From: Chitinophaga sp. Cy-1792
Lineage (GTDB): Bacteria > Bacteroidota > Bacteroidia > Chitinophagales > Chitinophagaceae
NCBI RefSeq assembly: GCF_011752935.1
Contig: NZ_VWWO01000002.1
Location: forward strand, 1,612,001 to 1,676,000
Length of the DNA: 64,000 nt
Reading direction: 5' to 3'
A model generated the notes under the pieces. The model saw only the letters and a program-made list of their open reading frames with translations. It did no database searches and had not been told where the DNA came from. Positions within the stretch are counted from its first letter, which is position 1. Each line of letters opens with the position of its first letter. The translations under genes were made by a program, and so were the position numbers. Shown in pieces: positions 1 to 7,210 of this stretch.

Positions 1-1
1 G

Positions 2-724
2 AAGAATGCTTCGTGGGTCTTTGATAAATCTTTTGCCGCAGCAACGGAACATTATTATCAGCTGGCAAGAGGGAAGCAACCGCAATATATCGGCTTCCGT
101 CAGCATGGCAGCATGTTGAAGCCTGATCGGTCGCATGCCGTATTTACAGCCGGTGTACAGCTGCAGGCAGATGGGGTGACTTTTAATGTCAATGCATGCT
201 TTACTGATACAACGCGGTTGTCTGCCACATCAGCACATGCTATTACACCGCTTCGGTTAAATCGTATATGCGGCCCCGTTAAGAAAATCAATGACACCAC
301 TTTCAGGGTAGACTTTTATCGCATGGGCATGAATAATAATAAGCGAAGCAATGATATCTGGTTAATCGCTGAAAACAGTGGCGATAAAAACTATAAAAGT
401 GTGGTTCAACAATTAAACATTAAAATTCCGCTGCCTCAAACCAGCGGCCAGTCGCAGGAAATTCATTTTGAACCGCTGCCTGACCAGGTAAAAGGTATAA
501 AAGAATGGCGGCTGTCGGCCAGCGCCACATCCGGACTAAAAGTTTTCTATTATGTAAAAGAAGGCCCGGCCTATATACAGGATAATAAGATCGTTTTTAC
601 CACAATACCGCCCCGTGCCAGGTTTCCGGTGAAAGTGACTGTAGTAGCCTGGCAGTACGGCATCAACGGAAAATATCGGACTGCTATGCCGGTAGAGCAG
701 TCATTCAACATTAATGCAGATTAA
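2..724 (+). CDS. C-terminal part of an unidentified secreted protein (5' end outside window)
   Basis: The reading frame is open from base 2, so the true start lies upstream of the window; the first internal ATG at 113 is not a likely start. The visible 240 residues have beta-rich, strand-and-loop composition with no helical or membrane segment, and end in a region resembling the accessory beta-sandwich of Bacteroidota surface enzymes. I do not recognise a catalytic motif. The stop codon overlaps the longest possible frame of the following GH97 gene, so both are probably in one operon, which suggests a carbohydrate-active or carbohydrate-binding role. That role is inferred from context only. 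Confidence 0.6.
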   Translation, partial: KNASWVFDKSFAAATEHYYQLARGKQPQYIGFRQHGSMLKPDRSHAVFTAGVQLQADGVTFNVNACFTDTTRLSATSAHAITPLRLNRICGPVKKINDTTFRVDFYRMGMNNNKRSNDIWLIAENSGDKNYKSVVQQLNIKIPLPQTSGQSQEIHFEPLPDQVKGIKEWRLSASATSGLKVFYYVKEGPAYIQDNKIVFTTIPPRARFPVKVTVVAWQYGINGKYRTAMPVEQSFNINAD

Positions 725-737
725 AATTCCACGAGTC

Positions 738-2663
738 ATGAAACAAGTCGTTTTGTTAGCGTCTTTATTTATTTTTTCAGGCAGATGTCCATTATTTGCC
801 CAACAGCTGACCAGTCCTGACGGAAAACTGGCAGTAACGGTAACTGTTGATAAAGGAGGTGTTCCGAAATATGCTGTTGCGCTTAATAAAACAGTGGTAC
901 TGGCGCCATCTGCCTTAGGGTTGATGTTGTATGATCTTGATTTATCTTATGGACTGAAGCTGGTAGCTACTTCCCCTGTTACCGCCGTGCATGATCAGTA
1001 TAGTCTTGTCAGCGGAAAAAAAGCTACCAACGTTTATGACGCCAATAAAGCGGTCTATACTTTTGAAGATAGGTCCGGCAACAAGCTGGCAGTGGTTTTC
1101 CAGGTATCTAATGATGGCGTGGCCTTCCGGTACCAGTTTTTGGGTAGCCCGGAGATAAAACTGGTACGTGCTGAATATACTTCCTTTAAATTACCAGATA
1201 GCGCCAGGGCTTTTTTGCAACCATTGGCAGTGGCTAAATCGGGATGGGAGCATACCAATCCTTCCTATGAAGAGCATTACGCACAGGATGTGCCTGTAGG
1301 AACGCCTGCCTCACTGGGAGCAGGGTTCGTATATCCGGCATTGTTTAAGGTAAACAACAACTGGCTGCTGATTACTGAAGCGGCTGTAGGCGCCGCCTGG
1401 TGTGGTACACATCTGGATTGCGATAGTGGAAGAAGTACATATAAGGTTGCATTCCCGGATTCCCGTGAGGTGGTACTGGATGGGGGATTATATCCGCAAC
1501 AACCTATGAATGGCTTTTCTCCCTGGAGGATCATAACGGTGGGGAGTTTGAAAACAATTGTAGAATCTACGCTGGGAACGGATCTGGCAGATGCTGATCC
1601 AATCGGTAATACTTCGTATATCCATCCGGGTAAAGCCAGCTGGAGCTGGATAAACAGTAAAGATGATTTTATCGTATATGATGAACAGCATAAGTATATC
1701 GATTTTGCATCGGATATGCATTGGCAGTATTGTCTGATAGATGTTAACTGGGATAGAAATATCGGCTATGATAAAATTAAGGAGCTGGCGGATTATGCAA
1801 AAGGTAAAAACGTTGGATTGATTCTCTGGTATAATTCTGCCGGCGATTGGAACACCGTAAAATACACGCCACGGAACAAACTTCTTACCAGTGAAGCTCG
1901 TAAGAAAGAGTTTGCAATACTGCAGTCTATGGGCATCAAAGGGGTGAAAATTGATTTTATGGGTGGTGATGGACAGTCAGTAATGAAATACTATGAGGAT
2001 ATCCTGCGTGACGCAGCAGCGTATCAGCTGATGGTTAATTTCCATGGCGCCACATTGCCACGCGGCCTTTCCCGTACTTTTCCCAATCTGGTTACTCAGG
2101 AAGCAATCATGGGAATGGAGTTTGTAACATTTGATCAACGCAATGCAAATGCGCAAGCCAATCATGCTACCATGCTGCCTTTCACAAGAAATGCCTTTGA
2201 TCCTATGGACTTCACGCCAATGAATCTTTATAAATTAAATACCAATGTTGTCCGTAAAACAACCAGTGCATTTGAGCTGGCTACTACCGTGACTTTCCTG
2301 TCGGGTGTACAGCATATGGCGGAATCTCCCGATGGGATGAGCCATGTTCCTGCCTTTGCGAAGGAATACCTGCGTAACTTACCGGATACCTGGGATGAAA
2401 CGCGCTTCATTGATGGTTTTCCCGGCAAACTGGTTGTGCTGGCCCGCCGCAGTGGAAGTAAGTGGTATATCGCCGCGATGAACGGCGAAAATAAAGCAAA
2501 GCAGCTGCGTATCGATTTATCTTTCCTGAAGAACAGGCAGGGTAATTTAATGACAGATGATGAGGTGGACCTGCTGAAACAGGCTACCGTGAATATTCCG
2601 GCAAATGGCATACTGCCCGCGGAATTGAAACCCAACGGCGGCTTGGTAATGGTTATTGAGTAA
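738..2663 (+). CDS. GH97 family glycoside hydrolase, probable retaining alpha-galactosidase type
   Basis: This is a secreted or periplasmic glycoside hydrolase of family GH97 (SusB family), about 641 residues, typical for the family. I chose the ATG at 738 because it gives a clean signal peptide (MKQVVLLASL... ending near FAQQ); an ATG at 714 overlaps the upstream gene and adds eight residues before it. An N-terminal beta-sandwich (about 25-280) precedes a TIM barrel (about 290-560, with motifs SWSWIN, YCLIDVNWD and GVKIDFMGGDGQ) and a C-terminal beta domain. Asp406 in KIDF sits where retaining GH97 alpha-galactosidases carry their nucleophile, and Glu461 lies 55 residues later, the spacing I recall for the acid/base. 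Inverting SusB-type enzymes lack that aspartate. Substrate is an inference from these residues. Confidence 0.88.
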   Translation: MKQVVLLASLFIFSGRCPLFAQQLTSPDGKLAVTVTVDKGGVPKYAVALNKTVVLAPSALGLMLYDLDLSYGLKLVATSPVTAVHDQYSLVSGKKATNVYDANKAVYTFEDRSGNKLAVVFQVSNDGVAFRYQFLGSPEIKLVRAEYTSFKLPDSARAFLQPLAVAKSGWEHTNPSYEEHYAQDVPVGTPASLGAGFVYPALFKVNNNWLLITEAAVGAAWCGTHLDCDSGRSTYKVAFPDSREVVLDGGLYPQQPMNGFSPWRIITVGSLKTIVESTLGTDLADADPIGNTSYIHPGKASWSWINSKDDFIVYDEQHKYIDFASDMHWQYCLIDVNWDRNIGYDKIKELADYAKGKNVGLILWYNSAGDWNTVKYTPRNKLLTSEARKKEFAILQSMGIKGVKIDFMGGDGQSVMKYYEDILRDAAAYQLMVNFHGATLPRGLSRTFPNLVTQEAIMGMEFVTFDQRNANAQANHATMLPFTRNAFDPMDFTPMNLYKLNTNVVRKTTSAFELATTVTFLSGVQHMAESPDGMSHVPAFAKEYLRNLPDTWDETRFIDGFPGKLVVLARRSGSKWYIAAMNGENKAKQLRIDLSFLKNRQGNLMTDDEVDLLKQATVNIPANGILPAELKPNGGLVMVIE

Positions 2664-2702
2664 TTTATAAAATGCCACAGGCATCTTAAAAAAGCAAATA
2701 AT

Positions 2703-2737
2703 AAACCCCTGTTCGCTGAAGGAGAGCAGGGGTTTTG
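2703..2737. terminator. Rho-independent terminator between convergent genes
   Basis: The arms AAACCCCTG and CAGGGGTTT pair around a loop, with A-rich sequence on one side and TTTTG on the other. It sits between the convergent GH97 and AraC-type genes and could serve both. Confidence 0.75.
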
Positions 2738-2753
2738 CTTGCATATTAAATGC

Positions 2754-3614
2754 TTAAACCAACGTATTTTGTTTTGTTCCGACATGACTTCTCACATGTT
2801 GCTGAAATGCTTCCGGCGACTGCCCCGTCTGCTTTTTAAAGAACCTGCTGAAATAAGGACGGTCAGAGAATCCAAGATCATATGCAATTTCCTTAATGGT
2901 GTTCTCACTATGTATGATCAGTCTTTTGGATTCTAATATAAGCCTGTCGTGGATAAGCTGCATAGCGGTTTTGTCCAGTTTCTCCTTTAGTATCTGGTTA
3001 AGACGTTTAGGACTGATGCCCAGGTTAGCGGCATAAAATTCCGCCTGCCTTTCCTGCAGGTAATTGCTTTCCAGCAACATCAGAAATTCATAGACCCGCT
3101 TTTCATGAATGTCATGGCTGGTAAAAGTATGTTCCTTGATCTGTATCAGCTTGAGGAGAAAAACCTTTAACATGGCTTTTACGATGATAAGATTCCCCGG
3201 GCGCTGGTATTCCTCCATCAACAGATGGAAAATCTGCTGGAGGTTGGCGGCAGCATCATTATCTGCCGCTAAACAGGAAAATTCTCCCTGTACATTAAAT
3301 ATTTTAAATATATCTAACAGGAATTCTTTGTCGGCATCTTCCAGTATTTCCCGCTTGAAAGAAATCAGCGCCCCATTTTTACCGGCTTTGTTGAGCTGAT
3401 GTACGCGGTAGGGTGGGATCAGGTAAATCCAGTTGCGCTGCAACGCCTGGTCATTGCTCTTCAATGCATGTAAAGGTGCTTCGTTCTGTAGCCACACTAT
3501 TTCATAAAATTCTTTCCGCTCAGGGTCGTCGAGGTAGCTCGGCGGGCAATCACGCAGGTTCCTGATATATATTAGCGCTCCTGACAACCGGGAAGCATTT
3601 GACTCCTTTTTCAT
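2754..3614 (-). CDS. AraC-family transcriptional regulator, divergent from hxlBA
   Basis: A 286-residue one-component regulator. The N-terminal part (about 15-130) resembles the cupin-like AraC ligand-binding domain (motifs such as IVWLQNEAPLH and IYLIPPYRVHQL). The C-terminal third (about 170-275) is a two-helix-turn-helix AraC domain, with NLGISPKRLNQILK as the first HTH and the signature IKEIAYDLGFSDRPYFSRFFKK as the second. An ATG at 3662 would add 16 residues, but a perfect -7 element (TATCTTTG, minus strand, 3619-3626) lies just upstream of the ATG at 3614, so 3614 is preferred. It is divergent from hxlB, and dyad sites lie in the shared intergenic region. Its effector is unknown; it most likely controls hxlBA. 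Confidence 0.9.
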   Translation of the reverse strand: MKKESNASRLSGALIYIRNLRDCPPSYLDDPERKEFYEIVWLQNEAPLHALKSNDQALQRNWIYLIPPYRVHQLNKAGKNGALISFKREILEDADKEFLLDIFKIFNVQGEFSCLAADNDAAANLQQIFHLLMEEYQRPGNLIIVKAMLKVFLLKLIQIKEHTFTSHDIHEKRVYEFLMLLESNYLQERQAEFYAANLGISPKRLNQILKEKLDKTAMQLIHDRLILESKRLIIHSENTIKEIAYDLGFSDRPYFSRFFKKQTGQSPEAFQQHVRSHVGTKQNTLV

Positions 3615-3618
3615 ACCG

Positions 3619-3626
3619 CAAAGATA
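3619..3626 (-). promoter_or_regulatory. -7 promoter element of the AraC-type gene
   Basis: The minus strand reads TATCTTTG, an exact match to the Bacteroidota -7 consensus TAnnTTTG. It ends only 5 bases before the chosen ATG, so the transcript would be leaderless or nearly so. No good -33 TTG is seen. Confidence 0.5.
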
Positions 3627-3662
3627 CAGATTATCAGGTGGCTGGCTGGGATGAAACGGCAA

Positions 3663-3741
3663 TTATGGTGGACAATATGGAAATCGGCTTTTCTGAAACG
3701 CCCCACCGTAGCAGGGTTTCCTGATAGTCCACCATAACAGG
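3663..3741. promoter_or_regulatory. Operator set between the AraC-type gene and hxlB
   Basis: TTATGGTGGAC (3663-3673) and GTCCACCATAA (3727-3737) form a perfect 11-bp inverted repeat. The second copy, extended as CCACCATAACAGG (3729-3741), is repeated directly with two mismatches at 3703-3715 (CCACCGTAGCAGG), 26 bp upstream. This gives three related half-sites, the nearest about 35 bp upstream of the hxlB -7 box, a position suited to an AraC-type activator. Binding by the adjacent regulator is an inference. Confidence 0.65.
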
Positions 3742-3775
3742 CGGATAGTGTAACGATGCAAACCTGCGGCCCTTC

Positions 3776-3783
3776 TACTTTTG
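3776..3783 (+). promoter_or_regulatory. -7 promoter element of hxlBA
   Basis: TACTTTTG matches TAnnTTTG exactly and lies 22 bases before the hxlB ATG. There is no TTG at the expected -33 distance, which fits a promoter that needs an activator bound at 3727-3741. Confidence 0.55.
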
Positions 3784-3804
3784 CAACGAATTATCCGATA
3801 CGAT

Positions 3805-4374
3805 ATGCTTTCAGTAAAAGAGAATACCGCCGCTCAGCTTCAGATGATCCTGGCAGAGAATATGCAGTTAGCTTCCCGCCTGAACGAGGACCAGCTGGCG
3901 CAACTTGTTACAGTGCTCCAGTCGGCAGGACGCATTTTTATCATGGCGGCCGGTCGTTCAGGACTGTCGATGAAAGCCGCCGCCATGCGGCTGATGCACC
4001 TCGGTCTCAATGTTTATGTGGCAGGCGAAACAACCACGCCGGCTATAGCGGCGGGCGACCTGCTACTGGCAGCCTCCGGGTCAGGTACTACAGCCAGTAT
4101 CGTCAATGCAGCTACAAAGGCCAGGGCCGCAGGCGCCAGCATATTTGCCATCTCCACCCAAACAGATAACCCTCTGGTAAAAATGGCCGATTATCACCTG
4201 CTGCTTCCGGCCGCAGCTAAACAGGACCAGCATGGCCTCTATTCCGCACAGTATGCCGGCAGTCTCTTTGAACAGGCACTCCTGCTGGTAATGGATGCCA
4301 CCTTCCAGGTGATGTGGCAGCTCGGCGGACAAGATGCTCCGACGCTCTGGAAGCGTCATGCGAATATGGAATAA
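3805..4374 (+). CDS. hxlB: 6-phospho-3-hexuloisomerase
   Basis: A 189-residue SIS-domain protein that isomerises D-arabino-3-hexulose-6-phosphate to fructose-6-phosphate, the second step of the ribulose monophosphate pathway. The segment with AAGRSG, AMRLMHLG and VYVAGETTTPAI followed by GDLLLAASGSG is characteristic of this family, and the length fits (about 180-190). I chose the ATG at 3805; an upstream TTG at 3781 overlaps the -7 promoter box. It is 27 bp upstream of hxlA and clearly in one transcription unit with it. The soluble product is expected in the cytoplasm. Its expression is probably set by the divergent AraC-type regulator. Confidence 0.88.
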   Translation: MLSVKENTAAQLQMILAENMQLASRLNEDQLAQLVTVLQSAGRIFIMAAGRSGLSMKAAAMRLMHLGLNVYVAGETTTPAIAAGDLLLAASGSGTTASIVNAATKARAAGASIFAISTQTDNPLVKMADYHLLLPAAAKQDQHGLYSAQYAGSLFEQALLLVMDATFQVMWQLGGQDAPTLWKRHANME

Positions 4375-4401
4375 CAGTTACTAACTTATAAAAATATAAC
4401 A

Positions 4402-5040
4402 ATGGCAAAATTACAGGTAGCAATAGATTTGCTCACAACAGAAGATGCACTGGCATTGGCGGCAAAAGTGGCGCCTTATGTAGATATTATCGAGCTGGGA
4501 ACCCCACTCATTAAAAATATGGGCGTTAGCGTTATCCGTGCGATGAAGGATGCACATCCCGACAAAATCGTATTTGCTGACCTGAAAACAGCAGATGCCG
4601 GCGAACTGGAAGCTGACCTGGCATTTAAGGCAGGCGCCGACCTGGTAACGGTGATGGGAGCCGCTGGTAATGCCACTATCGCTGGTGCAGTGAAGGCTGC
4701 TAAAGCGCATGGCAAAGGCGTGGTAGTAGATACGATCGGATACCCTGACCGCGTACAACGTGCACGTGAGGTGATTGAACTGGGGGCGGAATTCGTGGAA
4801 CTCCATGCTGGTCTTGATGAACAATGGACACCAGGTTATTCTATTCAGGTGCTGATCAACGAAACAGAAAAGGTAGGTGTGCCTGTATCTGTTGCCGGTG
4901 GCGTTAATATCAGCAACATTGCAGCTGTGGTGAAAGCAGGCGCACAAGTGGTGGTTGCAGGTGCAGCTATCTACGGTGCAGCAGATCAGGCAGCGGCAGC
5001 CCAGGCACTGCGTGCAGCGATCGACGCAGCTAAGAACTAA
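4402..5040 (+). CDS. hxlA: 3-hexulose-6-phosphate synthase
   Basis: A 212-residue TIM-barrel enzyme of the OMP decarboxylase superfamily that condenses formaldehyde with D-ribulose-5-phosphate to hexulose-6-phosphate, reversibly. The superfamily motif DxKxxD is present as DLKTAD (Asp60, Lys62, Asp65), preceded by ELGTPLIKN; GGVN near residue 170 and VVVAGAAI near 190 form the phosphate-binding loops. The related enzyme 3-keto-L-gulonate-6-phosphate decarboxylase shares this fold, but the adjacent hxlB strongly favours the synthase. In a non-methylotroph the pair usually serves formaldehyde detoxification or hexose-pentose exchange. Next to araBDA, supply or drainage of ribulose-5-phosphate is also possible (inference). 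Confidence 0.88.
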   Translation: MAKLQVAIDLLTTEDALALAAKVAPYVDIIELGTPLIKNMGVSVIRAMKDAHPDKIVFADLKTADAGELEADLAFKAGADLVTVMGAAGNATIAGAVKAAKAHGKGVVVDTIGYPDRVQRAREVIELGAEFVELHAGLDEQWTPGYSIQVLINETEKVGVPVSVAGGVNISNIAAVVKAGAQVVVAGAAIYGAADQAAAAQALRAAIDAAKN

Positions 5041-5071
5041 ACTATCACGGGTTTCAGAACAACTATTCATC

Positions 5072-5108
5072 AAAAAGGCTGTGTCTACTGAGTCGACACA
5101 GCCTTTTT
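5072..5108. terminator. Bidirectional terminator between hxlA and the GH127 gene
   Basis: A perfect 14-bp stem, AAAAAGGCTGTGTC and GACACAGCCTTTTT, around a 9-base loop. It has T-runs on both strands and lies between convergent genes. Confidence 0.92.
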
Positions 5109-5125
5109 GATATTCGTTTAAGTTG

Positions 5126-7000
5126 TTAATCCTCCTTTATCTTCCAGTACAACTGGTACCTTACTGCATGTAATTTATAGAATGGTACCAATACCAGGCT
5201 GTCGTATTGCGCAGGCGATACAAGTCCTTTCATGGAAAAAGTGAGGGACTTAGTTTGGTGCTGTTGTATTTTTTCTGTCAGCTGATCTTTGCTGAGCAAT
5301 ACAGGCATAGCTGCCACCGGGTATTCTTTGCCCATAGGCACATGTGCAAATCTGCCGGTATCCGCCATTAGTCCGGTCATATCCTGGTTGCCTGTTTGTG
5401 CCGCCAGTACCAGCGGCCCGTAGAGGATGGCATAGTAATTACTTTTGTCCGGCAACTGCTGTAACGCTGTGTGCATGGGCAAGGTAACGGTGATACGGTC
5501 ACCTTTTTTCCAGTTATTGCTGATTTTTACATAGCCCGTATTTGTTTTTTGTACCGGGTAAGATTTATTATTTAGTTTGATAGTTAGTAATCCTGATTGT
5601 ACCCATTCCGGATAACGTACATAGATATCTCCTTTGTCTGCTTTGGTGATGAAGATACTGGTGCTGTCTGTTTCCGGGAATCCGGTTTGCTGGGTGATCT
5701 GCCAGTTGCTTTTGCTGTGGAGGGTTGAAGGTATGAAGAGATTTACATACAGGTCGTTGCCTTGCTGTGCATAGATCATTTCATTATACTTTACGTGGTT
5801 TTCCATACCGGTGCCTACGCAGCACCACATGGCGGTCGCTGGCTGTGAGTACACCCTGTAGTGGCCCGGACGCATAGGGGTGTGGTACACAAAGCCTCCG
5901 GTACCTGGCAACTGGGAAGCGAGGATATGATTGTAGAGTGCTTTCTCGTAGAAGTCCATGTAGGCTTGCAGTCCATCTGTAAGGTACAGGGCTTTGGTGA
6001 GTTTAAGCATATTATAGGTGTTGCAGGTTTCCGGGCCGGCAACATCTGTCATCATTTTGGTGAAATCGTTTGTCGGGTTGAAATGTTCGCCGACGCTGTT
6101 GCCGCCAATGGCCATACTGCGGTTGGTAACAACCGTTTGCCAGAAGAACCGCGCTGCATTGTTGTACAGGCTGTCGTGGTCGGTGTCTGCAATACGTTTG
6201 AAACCAATTACTTTAGGAATCTGGGTGTTGGCATGCAGGCCGGTGAGCTGGTCCTGCTGGTTTTCAAGCGGGAGCAGGATAGCTTTCTGGGAGAATTTCC
6301 TGGCGGCAGCCAGGTATTTTTTGTCGCCGGTGATCTGGTAGACATCTGCCAGTACTTCGTTCATGCCGCCATGTTCTGTTTGCAGCATGGTTTCCATCTG
6401 GGCGTCGGTCAGGCTGTTGCAGATATCCACCACCCAGTCGCTGAACTTTACAAGCATAGGTAGGGCTTTGGATTGCCCGGCTACAAGGTAGGCATCCCGC
6501 AGGCCTGCATATATTTTATGTATATTATAAAAGGGTACCCATCTTTCCCTGATAGCCTGCACATGGCCGGCTTTTATTGCTTTCCAGAGCTGGGAGCTTC
6601 CGGGGATACCGCCGATATACCCGTTGCCGTTAGCATCCTGCACCTTTTTGAGCTCATCCAGCATGTAGTGGAGACGCTTCAGTGCCAGCGGGTCGCCGGT
6701 GCTGGCATACAGCAGTGACAGTGCGGAAACGTAATGTCCGCCGATATGTCCGTCGAGGCCTGTACTTTCCCAGTTGTCGTAGGGTTTGGCTTTAGGGGGA
6801 AGGCCCGCTTCACGCAGGTAGGGGGCCAGCAGCTTGTCCGGTTCCAGTGCCTCAATATAGTGCTGGTCTGTCAGCTGGGCATTTTTGAATAGTCCGGGAC
6901 TCAGTGTCACTTCCTGCAGTGAAAAGGTGCGCAGGGGTGCTTGCGCACTGCCGGTCAGGGTAAGCAGACATAGGCCCCATGTCAGGTAGTTTATTTTCAT
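5126..7000 (-). CDS. GH127-type beta-L-arabinofuranosidase (DUF1680 family)
   Basis: A 624-residue secreted glycoside hydrolase with a signal peptide (MKINYLTWGLCLLTLTGSAQA). The (alpha/alpha)6 barrel family GH127 releases beta-L-arabinofuranose. The expected active-site set is visible: Glu305 in GEHF (acid/base), Glu324 and Cys326 in GPETCNTYN, and Cys393-Cys394 in MWCCVGTGMENH. These correspond to the zinc ligands and nucleophilic cysteine of the characterised Bifidobacterium enzyme. GH146 is a related family with the same motif, so the exact family needs a profile search. The gene is divergent from GH51 and both promoters carry the same dyad operator, linking it to arabinose release. Confidence 0.87.
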   Translation of the reverse strand: MKINYLTWGLCLLTLTGSAQAPLRTFSLQEVTLSPGLFKNAQLTDQHYIEALEPDKLLAPYLREAGLPPKAKPYDNWESTGLDGHIGGHYVSALSLLYASTGDPLALKRLHYMLDELKKVQDANGNGYIGGIPGSSQLWKAIKAGHVQAIRERWVPFYNIHKIYAGLRDAYLVAGQSKALPMLVKFSDWVVDICNSLTDAQMETMLQTEHGGMNEVLADVYQITGDKKYLAAARKFSQKAILLPLENQQDQLTGLHANTQIPKVIGFKRIADTDHDSLYNNAARFFWQTVVTNRSMAIGGNSVGEHFNPTNDFTKMMTDVAGPETCNTYNMLKLTKALYLTDGLQAYMDFYEKALYNHILASQLPGTGGFVYHTPMRPGHYRVYSQPATAMWCCVGTGMENHVKYNEMIYAQQGNDLYVNLFIPSTLHSKSNWQITQQTGFPETDSTSIFITKADKGDIYVRYPEWVQSGLLTIKLNNKSYPVQKTNTGYVKISNNWKKGDRITVTLPMHTALQQLPDKSNYYAILYGPLVLAAQTGNQDMTGLMADTGRFAHVPMGKEYPVAAMPVLLSKDQLTEKIQQHQTKSLTFSMKGLVSPAQYDSLVLVPFYKLHAVRYQLYWKIKED

Positions 7001-7035
7001 AACGTGGAGAATTAAAATCTTCCCTAAGTTAAATA

Positions 7036-7060
7036 ATTAATTGTTATTATGACAATTAAT
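7036..7060. promoter_or_regulatory. Arabinose-regulon dyad operator, copy 1 (GH127 side)
   Basis: ATTAATTGT and ACAATTAAT form a perfect 9-bp dyad around a 7-bp spacer (TATTATG). It is about 40 bp upstream of the GH127 start and overlaps where that promoter's -33 element should lie. Confidence 0.75.
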
Positions 7061-7142
7061 ATTTTCGCTATGGTATTGTTTATAAAGATGATTATCTGAG
7101 AAAGATAAGTTTTTGATGAGTGGTTTTTATTTTTATTATTTT

Positions 7143-7163
7143 TAATTGTAAATATGACAATTA
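7143..7163. promoter_or_regulatory. Arabinose-regulon dyad operator, copy 2 (GH51 side)
   Basis: TAATTGT and ACAATTA around the 7-bp spacer AAATATG, 48 bp upstream of the GH51 start. The same half-sites and spacing occur at 7036-7060 and 8802-8822. Confidence 0.75.
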
Positions 7164-7210
7164 TTTTGTTTTTTTGGATCAGCGTAAAACCTAAATCTTA
7201 ATTCCTCGTT

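Noticed and set aside
2228..2785. Long minus-strand frame over the end of the GH97 gene
   Set aside because: It lies opposite a well-supported gene, has no domain pattern and crosses the terminator.
3756..4169. 137-codon plus-strand frame
   Set aside because: It overlaps hxlB in another frame, is Arg/Ser-rich without domain pattern and is a shadow of that gene.
4411..5073. 220-codon minus-strand frame opposite hxlA
   Set aside because: Cys/His-rich composition typical of a reverse-strand shadow; hxlA is clear on the plus strand.
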